43,526 nt of DNA, taken from contig JAMPGZ010000021.1 of assembly GCA_023663655.1 (NCBI GenBank), positions 1 to 43,526 of the forward strand. Reading direction: 5' to 3'. This DNA comes from Lachnospiraceae bacterium (GTDB taxonomy: Bacteria > Bacteroidota > Bacteroidia > Bacteroidales > Muribaculaceae). A program made the translations under genes and the position numbers. The notes under the pieces were generated by a model. That model searched no databases. It saw only the letters and a list, made by a program, of their open reading frames with translations, and was not told the DNA's origin. This document shows, one piece after another, positions 1-7,288 of the stretch. Positions within the stretch are counted from its first letter, which is position 1, and each line of letters begins with the position of its first letter.

Positions 1-111
1 CTGACAGTTGCCGGCAGGTGTCAATGCCTTGGAGCGATGGGCGATAATTGGAGCGAAGCCGTGACGGGACTCTCAATCGCAGGTGGATACGGCGGGTTTT
101 CATTCTCGTGA
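1..111 (+). CDS. Possible 3' end of an unidentified gene (low confidence)
   Basis: Frame 1 is open from the window edge for 36 codons and stops at TGA 109-111. The translation is glycine-rich and ends in GGYGGFSFS, which could be an outer-membrane strand or a loop, but no family is recognised. The opposite reading is equally possible: on the minus strand an ATG at 103-101 opens a frame running off the left edge (MKTRRIHLRL...), and a good -7 box, TACCTTTG, lies upstream of it at 134-127 on the minus strand. That product would be very arginine-rich, which argues against it. The coding direction at this edge is therefore not settled. Confidence 0.25.
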   Translation: MTVAGRCQCLGAMGDNWSEAVTGLSIAGGYGGFSFS

Positions 112-149
112 TAATTTGTTTTGTCACAAAGGTAGTGTATGGATTGATG

Positions 150-190
150 GGATTTACCCACTTTTTATCCCACCTGGGTGATTTTTTTGT
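150..190 (+). terminator. Candidate intrinsic terminator
   Basis: A short stem (accca 156-160 with tgggt 175-179) is followed directly by a run of seven T (182-188). The stem is weak, so this is only a plausible end for whatever is transcribed from the left edge. Confidence 0.3.
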
Positions 191-194
191 ACAA

Positions 195-460
195 CGGGCT
201 CGTCGCTCCGCGACTCGTGGGTGTGTGGTCCGCTCCCGCCCCCGACTTCGCTCGCTCAGTCGGGGATATAGACGGACTCGTGCCTGTCGGCACTTTGTGT
301 GTTGGGGTTTAGGCGTTGTAGGACATCTTCGATGCCCGTTTGTTTGTGCCGGCTTTCACCGCGCCTCGGCTTCGCCTCGTGGCGGTGCTACGATTGCAAT
401 GCCGTTTCTCGGCATTTGTGGGCATTTTTCAGGGGCACTCTTTACAGAGTGCATTTTGCG
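195..460. repeat. Cluster of short perfect hairpins in non-coding DNA
   Basis: Six short inverted repeats lie in about 250 bp: gtcgc 202-206 / gcgac 210-214; ccccgact 240-247 / agtcgggg 258-265; gtgcc 280-284 / ggcac 289-293; caccgc 357-362 / gcggtg 382-387; aatgccg 398-404 / cggcatt 410-416; gcactct 435-441 / agagtgc 446-452. Stems are 5-8 bp; loops are 3-5 nt in four of them and longer in two. The stem sequences are all different, so this is not one amplified repeat. The reading frames across it look random, rich in arginine, cysteine and serine. It could be a structured RNA, a recombination or replication site, or decayed sequence. Confidence 0.5.
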
Positions 461-499
461 TGTGCTGCGGTAATCGTAAGTATCGTCTTTCTATTATAT

Positions 500-528
500 T
501 TGCACAATCAAAGAAAAGGTTATCTTTG
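500..528 (+). promoter_or_regulatory. Bacteroidetes-type promoter candidate
   Basis: TATCTTTG at 521-528 fits the -7 box TAnnTTTG, with TTG at 500-502, 18 bp upstream. A second -7-like box, TATATTTG, lies at 495-502. Any transcript would run into the small frame ending at 701. Confidence 0.45.
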
Positions 529-596
529 CTACTTGTGAGGGGTATTACAATGTGGGTGATAAGGTGTCGCATGAGCACGTCTTACAGAACTTCTTT

Positions 597-701
597 ATGT
601 ATTCCAACATGATGTATCCCAACATGGCGGAAGCGACACAACCGCAATGTTGTGGCGAACCGCACGAGCAGTGCGAGTGTGAAGGTTTCTCTCAACGGTG
701 A
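597..701 (+). CDS. Possible small Cys-rich ORF or gene remnant, 34 aa
   Basis: ATG 597 to TGA 699-701 gives a 34-residue product with a Cys- and Glu-rich tail (QCCGEPHEQCECEGFSQR). The same frame is open upstream to a TAA at 474-476, so a longer product using a non-ATG start (for example GTG at 552 or 564) is conceivable, giving a segment with GDKVSHEHVLQNFF. The composition looks more protein-like than the neighbouring frames, and a promoter-like element lies upstream at 500-528. No family is recognised. It may be a real small protein or the 3' remnant of a lost gene. Confidence 0.3.
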   Translation: MYSNMMYPNMAEATQPQCCGEPHEQCECEGFSQR

Positions 702-753
702 ATCTACATAGCTTGTAACTGTATTTGGGGTTCTGCAACACCCTCGTTATATT

Positions 754-1398
754 TCATGATTGATTACTATCAATAATAATTTTTAGTATTGAGAATAGTT
801 TATCAGCGTCTTGATCACTATAACATTCTCGTACTATGTTGGGATTTGAAAGGTTATTCAAAACAATATTGAATTTATAACTAATTGTCTCTTTTTCAGT
901 AGTTGATGACGACGTATTTGCACCAATAAGGGCTCCAATACCACCAAACAATAATCCACCTACAACAGCTCGACCAACAGCACTCGTATTATTAGTCGTT
1001 GTTTTGTATGTGAACATATCATTGATTTTGAAATCAATGATTTCTGAAAATTCAAGTTCTATACCATCAATTATAATTATCTTAGACTGAGGAAAAACCA
1101 ATATCATGTGATTAATATACTTTCCAAGTTTAACAGAACAATATCCGTATTTTTTCTTTAGCTTTAACACGTTTTTGTAAGTTAAATCATCATTAAAAGT
1201 CGTGTTCCTTTCCTTTATTATTAATATTGTGATGACAGCAACAATAAAACTAATTATTAATGTAGGAAAAAGATTCAAGCCTACTCTTGCACATATTATT
1301 GGGATGGCGATAATACATAAGACCCCAATTGCTGTAATTATCTGATTTATATCGGCTAATTTCCCTTCTTCTTTTGAGCTAAAATCTAAATATTTCAT
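754..1398 (-). CDS. Hypothetical membrane protein with a glycine-zipper segment
   Basis: The 214-residue product has two hydrophobic segments near the N-terminus (about residues 18-37 and 44-61), then a soluble region, and a third hydrophobic glycine-rich stretch (about 143-162, AVGRAVVGGLLFGGIGALIG), which resembles the glycine-zipper hairpins of small membrane proteins. The soluble parts alternate short strands (IIIIDGIELEFSEIIDFKIND), which suggests a small beta domain, but I cannot assign a family. The gene is clearly more AT-rich than its neighbours and rich in Ile, Asn and Lys, so it may have arrived by transfer. Its ATG overlaps the TGA of the upstream ORF 1395-1508 (ATGA), which points to translational coupling. 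No neighbour shares its strand, so its role cannot be read from context. Confidence 0.75.
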   Translation of the reverse strand: MKYLDFSSKEEGKLADINQIITAIGVLCIIAIPIICARVGLNLFPTLIISFIVAVITILIIKERNTTFNDDLTYKNVLKLKKKYGYCSVKLGKYINHMILVFPQSKIIIIDGIELEFSEIIDFKINDMFTYKTTTNNTSAVGRAVVGGLLFGGIGALIGANTSSSTTEKETISYKFNIVLNNLSNPNIVRECYSDQDADKLFSILKIIIDSNQS

Positions 1399-1508
1399 TC
1401 CTGGTCTAAAAATTTATTGGTTGTTTGCAATATTGCCGGTGTTATTGCCCTACCAATAAAAAATAGTGGTGGGCTTTTGCATCCTGTACGATTCAGAGGC
1501 ACTGCCAT
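1395..1508 (-). CDS. Upstream ORF / leader peptide, 37 aa
   Basis: A 37-codon frame starts at ATG 1508-1506 (MAVPLNRTGC...) and ends at TGA 1397-1395, overlapping the ATG of the 214-aa gene by the ATGA arrangement. The frame stays open further upstream, to a TAA near 1588, so a longer form from a non-ATG start is possible. The peptide is basic and hydrophobic, with the segment KSPPLFFIGRAI. I have an unverified impression that similar short peptides recur upstream of accessory genes in Bacteroidales. The frame overlaps the inverted repeats of the leader, so sequence conservation could reflect RNA structure and not protein. Confidence 0.45.
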   Translation of the reverse strand: MAVPLNRTGCKSPPLFFIGRAITPAILQTTNKFLDQE

Positions 1509-1592
1509 GCCCACACAACATACAAAGACACTAAGCCCACCAAGCGACCATACCCAATGAGATGGGTACGGCAAACCTGTGGGCGTTTAGTG
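1458..1592 (-). promoter_or_regulatory. Structured leader with mutually exclusive stems
   Basis: Reading the minus strand, segment A (1592-1579) can pair with B (1540-1529) over 12 bp with a 2-nt bulge, enclosing an inner hairpin of taccca 1551-1556 with tgggta 1563-1568. Alternatively, B extended to 1542-1533 pairs perfectly over 10 bp with C (1476-1467). The B:C stem is followed within 3 nt by six U (plus-strand A run 1458-1463), as in an intrinsic terminator. This is the layout of an attenuator, but an independent structured RNA ending at the U run is also possible. No clear Bacteroidetes promoter is visible upstream on the minus strand; TACATCTTTG at 1677-1668 has the wrong spacing. Confidence 0.5.
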
Positions 1593-1750
1593 CATTGTCC
1601 TCGTTGTGTTTGAAAATTGGCAGTTTTCTGAATCGAGTACAATAGCATTAAACGCTATTCGTTTTTACAAAGATGTATTGTGATGCCACTCTTGGCTTTC
1701 ACGCCATAAAGATAGATATATTATTTTGTGTGTGCAAATTTTGATGTTCT
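1593..1750. other. AT-rich intergenic stretch, nothing clear
   Basis: Between the leader and the next promoter I see only a short inverted repeat (aatagc 1641-1646 / gctatt 1654-1659) and AT-rich sequence. There is no coding frame worth reporting. Confidence 0.4.
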
Positions 1751-1753
1751 TAT

Positions 1754-1784
1754 TTGATTTTGCTGTTTTTGTTTGTTATCTTTG
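1754..1784 (+). promoter_or_regulatory. Promoter of the plug-domain gene
   Basis: TTG at 1754-1756, exactly 20 bp, then TATCTTTG at 1777-1784. This matches the Bacteroidetes -33/-7 consensus and lies about 57 bp before the start codon. Confidence 0.75.
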
Positions 1785-1840
1785 TGTAGTATGATGTGTT
1801 AAATCGACTGCTGTTATAAATTCCTTAATCACGATGCTTA

Positions 1841-2542
1841 ATGATGAAACTTGCCACTTTAATTGCCGCCGCTTTCATTGCGGCACCGTTCTCACTCTTT
1901 GGTGATGACACGCCGTTCAATGGTCTTTTGCTGAATGCCGACGGTGAGCCGGTGAAAAATGCCAGGATATATGTCACATCGCCCAAGCGGTATGCACGAT
2001 CGGACAAACATGGGAAATTCGGGCTGACAAATGTTGGTGCCAATGACACTCTAAAAATCGAAATCAAGAAGCGCAAGGAGCCTTACCGGATTCCGGTAGA
2101 CGGGAGCAAGGGACTTAAGATATACCTTGCCGATCAGGGTGACTTCAAGACCGCAAGCGATGAGGAGATGGTGAGCACCGGATATGGCTGGGTGAAACGT
2201 CGCGAGTATACAGGCAGCAGCTCGGGCATAAGCGGCGATGAGTTGCGTCGCACCGGCAAGCATGACGTGCTGTCGGCATTGCAGGGTAAAGTCGCCGGAC
2301 TCAATATATCCGGTTCCGGAAATTCATGGGATCCGAGCCAAGTCACGATCCGTGGACAGAAAAGCCTCTATCTGTCGTCAACTCCCCTCTTCGTGGTCGA
2401 TGGAATAGTAGTGGACTCATTTGACGGAGTGAGCATATATGATGTGGACCATGTGGAAGTGCTTAAGGATGCGCCTATTTATGGTTCGCGAGGAGCCAAC
2501 GGCGCAATCCTTGTCTATACCAAAGGATATGACAAGAAATAA
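1841..2542 (+). CDS. TonB-receptor plug-only protein with carboxypeptidase-like domain
   Basis: The 233-residue product begins with a signal peptide (about residues 1-21). A carboxypeptidase-D-regulatory-like beta-sandwich follows (about 25-92: LLLNADGEPVKNARIYV, SDKHGKFGLTNV). The rest is a SusC/TonB-receptor plug domain (about 125-230) with the family's recognisable elements LQGKVAGLNIS, VTIRGQKS, TPLFVVDGIVV, VEVLKDAPIYGSRGANGAILVYT. The protein stops right after the plug; there is no beta-barrel in frame or in the following sequence, which runs straight into the fabI promoter. It is therefore a short secreted or periplasmic plug protein and not a transporter. No SusD-like partner is adjacent. 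The start could be either of two consecutive ATGs. Confidence 0.9.
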   Translation: MMKLATLIAAAFIAAPFSLFGDDTPFNGLLLNADGEPVKNARIYVTSPKRYARSDKHGKFGLTNVGANDTLKIEIKKRKEPYRIPVDGSKGLKIYLADQGDFKTASDEEMVSTGYGWVKRREYTGSSSGISGDELRRTGKHDVLSALQGKVAGLNISGSGNSWDPSQVTIRGQKSLYLSSTPLFVVDGIVVDSFDGVSIYDVDHVEVLKDAPIYGSRGANGAILVYTKGYDKK

Positions 2543-2560
2543 TCGGCGGCGACGGTTTAT

Positions 2561-2591
2561 TTGGTTATATGCCCGAAAGTGCTTAACTTTG
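2561..2591 (+). promoter_or_regulatory. fabI promoter
   Basis: TTG 2561-2563, 20 bp, TAACTTTG 2584-2591: a perfect -33/-7 pair 20 bp before the fabI start codon. Confidence 0.8.
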
Positions 2592-2611
2592 CAGTGAATT
2601 AATAGAATATT

Positions 2612-3469
2612 ATGAGTTATAACTTATTGAAAGGTAAGCGCGGTATCATCTTTGGCGCGCTTAACGACAAGAGTATCGCTTGGAAAGTGGCTGAAAAAGC
2701 AGTCGAAGAGGGTGCTACAATCACACTTTCCAACACTCCCGTTGCGGTAAGAATGGGCGATGTCAGCAAACTTGGCGAAAAGCTTAATGCTGAAGTGATT
2801 CCCGCCGACGCAACCAATGTGGAAGATCTTGAAATGGTTTTTGCAAAGTCAATGGAAATACTCGGTGGTAAAATCGACTTTGTGCTTCATTCAATCGGTA
2901 TGTCGCCCAATGTTCGTAAAAAACGCCTCTATGACGACATCGACTATGACTTGCTCAACAAGACACTTGACATTTCGGCCATTTCTTTCCATAAAATGAT
3001 TCAGGCAGCTAAAAAGCTTGATGCCATTAATGACTATGGCAGCATCATCGCTTTAAGCTACATCGCAGCACAGCGCACCATGTTCGGATACAACGATATG
3101 GCTGACGCTAAGGCGCTCCTTGAATCAATCGCCCGCAGCTTCGGCTACATCTACGGTCGTGAAAAGAATGTGCGCATCAACACCATCTCTCAGTCTCCCA
3201 CCCCCACCACTGCCGGAAGCGGCGTGAAGGGAATGGACTCGCTGATGGACTTCGCCAACCGTATGTCGCCGCTCGGCAACGCTTCAGCCGATGAATGCGC
3301 CGATTACTGCATCGTGATGTTCAGCGACCTCACCAAGAAGGTGACCATGCAGAATCTCTACCATGACGGCGGTTTCTCAAGCATGGGTATGAGCCTCCGC
3401 GCTATGGACCAATATGAAAAGAGCTTCGATCAGTATCGTAATGCCGACGGAACCATACAGTATGGTTAA
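2612..3469 (+). CDS. fabI: Enoyl-[acyl-carrier-protein] reductase (NADH), FabI
   Basis: This cytosolic short-chain reductase performs the last step of each fatty-acid elongation cycle, reducing the trans-2-enoyl-ACP double bond. The 285-residue product has the FabI nucleotide-binding start (GALNDKSIAW at 15-24, the Gly...Ser-x-Ala-Trp pattern), the substrate strand VLHSIG, and the active-site segment SYIAAQRTMFGYNDMADAK, with Tyr and Lys spaced Y-x6-K as in FabI. The later NTISQSPTPTTAGSGVKGM segment matches the flexible substrate-binding loop. It is somewhat longer than E. coli FabI (262 aa). It is monocistronic, with its own promoter and a strong terminator. FabI is the target of triclosan and related inhibitors. 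Confidence 0.96.
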   Translation: MSYNLLKGKRGIIFGALNDKSIAWKVAEKAVEEGATITLSNTPVAVRMGDVSKLGEKLNAEVIPADATNVEDLEMVFAKSMEILGGKIDFVLHSIGMSPNVRKKRLYDDIDYDLLNKTLDISAISFHKMIQAAKKLDAINDYGSIIALSYIAAQRTMFGYNDMADAKALLESIARSFGYIYGREKNVRINTISQSPTPTTAGSGVKGMDSLMDFANRMSPLGNASADECADYCIVMFSDLTKKVTMQNLYHDGGFSSMGMSLRAMDQYEKSFDQYRNADGTIQYG

Positions 3470-3495
3470 TCACGAATCGGTATAACACAAAATAG

Positions 3496-3540
3496 AAACT
3501 CCTGCCATTGCTCATGATTGAGATGGCAGGAGTTTTTTTT
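3496..3540 (+). terminator. Strong intrinsic terminator after fabI
   Basis: A 13-bp perfect stem (3496-3508 with 3523-3535) with a 14-nt loop and a T run to 3540. It also separates fabI from the convergent TM2 gene. Confidence 0.9.
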
Positions 3541-3560
3541 ACTCTATCCTTTATCGTTTC

Positions 3561-3863
3561 TTAGAAAATAGGGAAACTCTTGGTAGTATAAACATACTTG
3601 TTCTCAAACTCAGGCTGAGTCAATGTGAACATCAGGATTCCCTGAATCAAGAATAATATCTGGAATATTCCACAGGTCACAAAACTCAACACAATTGCAA
3701 GTATTCCGGCAGTGGTTTTACCCAAATAAAAATACTGGATGCCAAGACCGCCTAAAAATATAGCAAGCAGCGCGGCAACGCCACGGCTTTTTCCTGAGGG
3801 ACCGGGAGTGAATACATTGTCGGGCTGAGGAGGACAATTGTTACTTTGATTATATTCGTTCAT
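3561..3863 (-). CDS. TM2-domain membrane protein
   Basis: The 100-residue product has a proline/asparagine-rich cytosolic N-terminus (about 1-25) followed by two transmembrane helices. The TM2 signature is visible: KSRGVAALLAIFLGGLGIQYFYLGKTTAGI, then FVTCGIFQILFLIQGILMFT (about residues 28-80). TM2 proteins are small inner-membrane proteins of unknown biochemical role. It lies downstream of the amidotransferase gene on the same strand, with 81 bp between them, and a -7-like box (TATGTTTG, minus strand 3903-3896) suggests its own promoter. Confidence 0.85.
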   Translation of the reverse strand: MNEYNQSNNCPPQPDNVFTPGPSGKSRGVAALLAIFLGGLGIQYFYLGKTTAGILAIVLSFVTCGIFQILFLIQGILMFTLTQPEFENKYVYTTKSFPIF

Positions 3864-3895
3864 AGCTAAAATTGGTTATATTAAAATTTCATTCA

Positions 3896-3903
3896 CAAAC
3901 ATA
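3896..3903 (-). promoter_or_regulatory. -7 box before the TM2 gene
   Basis: TATGTTTG on the minus strand fits TAnnTTTG, 33 bp before the start codon. No TTG is found at the expected distance. Confidence 0.45.
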
Positions 3904-3944
3904 CATAAAAAAAACTAAATACGCGCTACATACTTGATAAAATT

Positions 3945-5834
3945 TCACCGTTTATCATGATTTCCTTCGTAGAAATTTATGTATGCCCTGTTGACAAGAA
4001 CATTTCCTCCCGGAGTGGGATAATCCCCCGAGAAATACCAGTCGCCGGGACAATCGGGCACGGCACGATGCAATCCCGAAATGGATTGGTAGATTATTTT
4101 CACCTCGGTTTTGCAATCATCAGGTGTGAGCATCACTGCAATCTTGTCGGATATCTCATCGTCACTGAACGGCTCATATATGCGCTTCACGCAATTGACG
4201 CGCTGATCGAGAGGCAATTCTTCCTGACGTAGAGCTTCCTTGTAGACCTCTTCCAGAATATGCTCCTGCCCTCTCTCACGCAGCAATTGCACAGCCGCAC
4301 GAAACGCGCAGAACTCAGCCATGCGCGACATATCGATTCCATAATAGTCAGGGTATCTCACCTGTGGCGACGAACTCACAATAACTATCTTCCGCGGATT
4401 AAGACGGTCAAGCATTTTGATGATCGACTGTTTCAGCGTCGTGCCTCTCACGATTGAATCATCGATCACCACCACGGCATCCTGCCCATCTTTCACAATG
4501 CCGTAGGTGACATCATACACGTGGGCGGCAAGATCATTGCGTGACTCCCCTTCCGCAATAAATGTGCGAAGTTTTATGTCCTTTATCGCCAGCTTCTCTA
4601 TGCGGAGTTTTTGCGCCATGATATTCTGTATTATCTCAGGCGACAATAATCCTTCCGAACTTGCTTGAAATATTTTGTCGGCTTTATAAGCATCGAGGTA
4701 TTTCTCAAGTCCCTCGATCATGCCGATGAACGCGACCTCGGCAGTGTTGGGGATAAACGAAAATACCGAATGCTTCAAGTCATAATCCACACCTTGCAGA
4801 ATCTTATCGGCAAGATTTCTACCCAATGCTTTTCGCTCCTTGTATATGTCGGCATCGCTTCCACGGGAAAAATAGATCCGTTCAAACGAGCATCGCTCAT
4901 TTTTGCCGTGAGGCAGAATCTCCTCCACTTTCACGTCACCATCCTTGCTCACCATTATCGCATTTCCGGGCATAAGCTCATGCACATCCTTGCGAGCCAC
5001 ATTCATGACAGTCTGTATGACGGGGCGTTCCGATGCCACTACCACAATCTCATCATCATGATAATAGAAAGCCGGACGTATGCCGTGGGGATCGCGCAAC
5101 GCCCACATATCGCCCGAACCCACAGTTCCGCATATCACATATCCGCCATCCCATCCGGGAGCTGATGCTTCAAGCACGTTGCGCAAATCAATGTCGTGCT
5201 CTATCGCTTTTGCCCGTGCTATGCCGTCAAGACCCTTTTCAGTGAATTCATGATACAGCCTGCTGTTCTCCTTGTCGAGAGCATATCCAAGCTGCTCCAG
5301 TATTATTACGGTATCGGAATATATGCGCGGATGCTGACCTTTCTCGACCACAGCCTTGAAAATCTCATCAACATTAGTCATATTGAAGTTTCCACACAGC
5401 ATCAATGTGCGTGAGCGCCAATTGTTTCTCCTTAAAAAAGGATGGACGTAGCTTATGCCGCTACGTCCTGTTGTGGAATATCTGAGATGTCCCATGTAGA
5501 TCTCGCCGAGGAAAGGGGCATACGCCTCAATCCATTCCGCGTCCTTGCCATGAATGCGGGCACCGTCAATCTGCATATTGATATTTGAAAAAATCTCCTG
5601 AATGGCATTCGCTCCCAAGGCACGTTCGCGAAACACGTATTCATTTCCGGCAGGGGCATTCATTTTTATGACTCCTGCTCCGGCACCCTCCTGTCCACGG
5701 TTGTGCTGCTTCTCCATCAATAGGTACAGCTTGTTGATGCCATAGAGGTAGGTACCGTATTTTTTCTTATAATACTCAAGTGGTTTAAGCAAGCGTATCA
5801 TCGCTACGCCGCATTCATGTTTCAACTGTTCCAT
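3945..5834 (-). CDS. PurF-like amidophosphoribosyltransferase (long form)
   Basis: The 629-residue protein has an N-terminal class II glutaminase domain and a C-terminal phosphoribosyltransferase domain, the PurF plan: glutamine ammonia is passed to PRPP to give phosphoribosylamine in purine synthesis. Seen: nucleophile Cys8 in HECGV, QHNRGQEGAG (43-52), RYSTTG (118-123), a GN pair at 148-149, VHELMPGNA, and the PRPP-binding motif VIDDSIVRGTT (456-466). It is longer than usual PurF (about 470-510 aa), with an insertion in the glutaminase domain (about 80-105) and a C-terminal extension. The RPDS motif of PurF reads RGSDAD here. Its ATG overlaps the gltD stop (TAATG), so it is coupled to the glutamate synthase operon. 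It could be the main PurF or a specialised paralogue; the window cannot tell. Confidence 0.85.
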   Translation of the reverse strand: MEQLKHECGVAMIRLLKPLEYYKKKYGTYLYGINKLYLLMEKQHNRGQEGAGAGVIKMNAPAGNEYVFRERALGANAIQEIFSNINMQIDGARIHGKDAEWIEAYAPFLGEIYMGHLRYSTTGRSGISYVHPFLRRNNWRSRTLMLCGNFNMTNVDEIFKAVVEKGQHPRIYSDTVIILEQLGYALDKENSRLYHEFTEKGLDGIARAKAIEHDIDLRNVLEASAPGWDGGYVICGTVGSGDMWALRDPHGIRPAFYYHDDEIVVVASERPVIQTVMNVARKDVHELMPGNAIMVSKDGDVKVEEILPHGKNERCSFERIYFSRGSDADIYKERKALGRNLADKILQGVDYDLKHSVFSFIPNTAEVAFIGMIEGLEKYLDAYKADKIFQASSEGLLSPEIIQNIMAQKLRIEKLAIKDIKLRTFIAEGESRNDLAAHVYDVTYGIVKDGQDAVVVIDDSIVRGTTLKQSIIKMLDRLNPRKIVIVSSSPQVRYPDYYGIDMSRMAEFCAFRAAVQLLRERGQEHILEEVYKEALRQEELPLDQRVNCVKRIYEPFSDDEISDKIAVMLTPDDCKTEVKIIYQSISGLHRAVPDCPGDWYFSGDYPTPGGNVLVNRAYINFYEGNHDKR

Positions 5835-7258
5835 TATTTTCTTAAATAATCATCAATTCCTTTTGCCGCTTTCTGTCCTGATGCTATACATCTCACGACT
5901 AAAGAGGCTCCGGTGGATGCGTCGCCGGCGGCAAACACTTTCTCGACGCTTGTCTGCTGTGATTCGCCGACTTTCACATTTCCACGAGCATCTTTTTCCA
6001 CGCCAAGCTGCTCAAGAAGTCCTTCAGCCTTAGGATTGGTAAAGCCCATGGCAAGCAGAACAAGCTGCGCCGGGATAGTCTCCACCTTTCCGGTGTGCTT
6101 TAATGACATCTTTCCGGTGGCAGGGTCTTTTTCCCATTCGACAGCTTCCACCACCACTTCCTCCACGTTGCCATCTTTTCCGATGAACTTGCGTGTGTCG
6201 AGAAGCCAGCGTCGTTCACACCCCTCAAGATGCGAGCTGGAGGTTTTCAATACCACCGGCCAGTAGGGCCAGGGGGTATCAGGATTGTCACCAACCGGCG
6301 GTTGTGGCATGATTTCAATCTGCGTCACCGACAGTGCTCCCTGACGATTGGATGTCCCTACACAGTCACTTCCGGTGTCGCCGCCACCTATCACGAGCAC
6401 GTGCTTGCCTTTTGCCGAGATACGATTTTCCGGCTCGAAGTCAGTTCCAGCATTCACGCGGTTTTGCTGCTGGAGAAGCTCCAACGCGAAATGCACACCG
6501 TTCAACTCTCTGCCTTCAACTTTAAGGTCGCGCGGCACTTCGGCACCTATTGCCACACAGATGGCATCATATTCCGACAGCAGATCTTTTGCCTCGACAT
6601 CAACCCCGACATTCACTCCAGTGCGGAACTCAATGCCTTCAGCCTCCATGATTGCCAAGCGGCGGTCAATCACGCTTTTATTTAGTTTAAAGTCAGGTAT
6701 GCCGAACCGCAGCAAGCCTCCGATAGCTTCATTCTTCTCAAACACGACCACAGAATGCCCCTTTTGATTGAGACGGTTGGCTGCGGCAAGTCCGGCAGGA
6801 CCAGAACCGATGACCGCTACTCTCTTTCCAGTACGCGAAGCAGGGATGCGAGGAGTGACGTAACCCTCGTTAAAGGCACGTTCCACAATCGCAGCTTCAT
6901 TTTCACGGATTGTCACCGGTTCATGCTGCTTGTTGAGCACGCATCCTTTTTCGCAAAGCGCCGGACACACACGTCCCGTGAACTCTGGAAAATCATCAGT
7001 TTGGGTAAGCAATATGTATGCACCCTTTATATCATTTTTATACAATCTGTCCTGCCACTCGGGCTGACGGTTGCCGAGCGGACAACTCCAATGGCAGAAT
7101 GGCACTCCGCACTCCATGCAGCGAGACGCTTGCAAGCGGCGGTCCTCCTGATTCAGAGTCTGCTCAACTTCACCATAATCTTTAATACGGTCATTGACCG
7201 GACGATAGCCGGCCTCTTTACGACCTATAGTCAAAAACGCTTTTGGATTTCCCATCAT
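5834..7258 (-). CDS. gltD: Glutamate synthase small subunit (GltD)
   Basis: The 474-residue iron-sulfur flavoprotein feeds electrons from NAD(P)H to the large subunit of glutamate synthase. The N-terminal cysteine clusters that hold [4Fe-4S] centres are present (CMECGVPFCHWSC and CPALCEKGC, about residues 46-110), followed by the FAD-binding GSGPAGLAAA motif (about 151) and the NAD(P)H-binding VIGGGDTGSDC motif (about 290). The C-terminal FAD contact VFAAGDASTGASLVV is also present. It follows gltB by 30 bp and overlaps the amidotransferase start, so gltB-gltD-purF-like form one operon. Two consecutive ATGs are possible starts. Confidence 0.95.
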   Translation of the reverse strand: MMGNPKAFLTIGRKEAGYRPVNDRIKDYGEVEQTLNQEDRRLQASRCMECGVPFCHWSCPLGNRQPEWQDRLYKNDIKGAYILLTQTDDFPEFTGRVCPALCEKGCVLNKQHEPVTIRENEAAIVERAFNEGYVTPRIPASRTGKRVAVIGSGPAGLAAANRLNQKGHSVVVFEKNEAIGGLLRFGIPDFKLNKSVIDRRLAIMEAEGIEFRTGVNVGVDVEAKDLLSEYDAICVAIGAEVPRDLKVEGRELNGVHFALELLQQQNRVNAGTDFEPENRISAKGKHVLVIGGGDTGSDCVGTSNRQGALSVTQIEIMPQPPVGDNPDTPWPYWPVVLKTSSSHLEGCERRWLLDTRKFIGKDGNVEEVVVEAVEWEKDPATGKMSLKHTGKVETIPAQLVLLAMGFTNPKAEGLLEQLGVEKDARGNVKVGESQQTSVEKVFAAGDASTGASLVVRCIASGQKAAKGIDDYLRK

Positions 7259-7288
7259 ATATAATTTAGCGATTTCACTCTTGTTTTA

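Noticed and set aside
48-473. A 141-aa plus-strand frame at the left edge
   Set aside because: It crosses a T-run terminator-like element and the hairpin cluster; its residues (Arg, Cys, Ser, Trp) look like random GC-rich translation.
1467-1592. Repeats here as an insertion-sequence end or CRISPR
   Set aside because: No transposase, no target-site duplication and no regularly spaced units; the inverted repeats form nested RNA-like stems instead.
4665-5165. Plus-strand frame (166 aa) inside the PurF-like gene
   Set aside because: Antisense shadow; His/Ile/Arg-rich with no recognisable motif.
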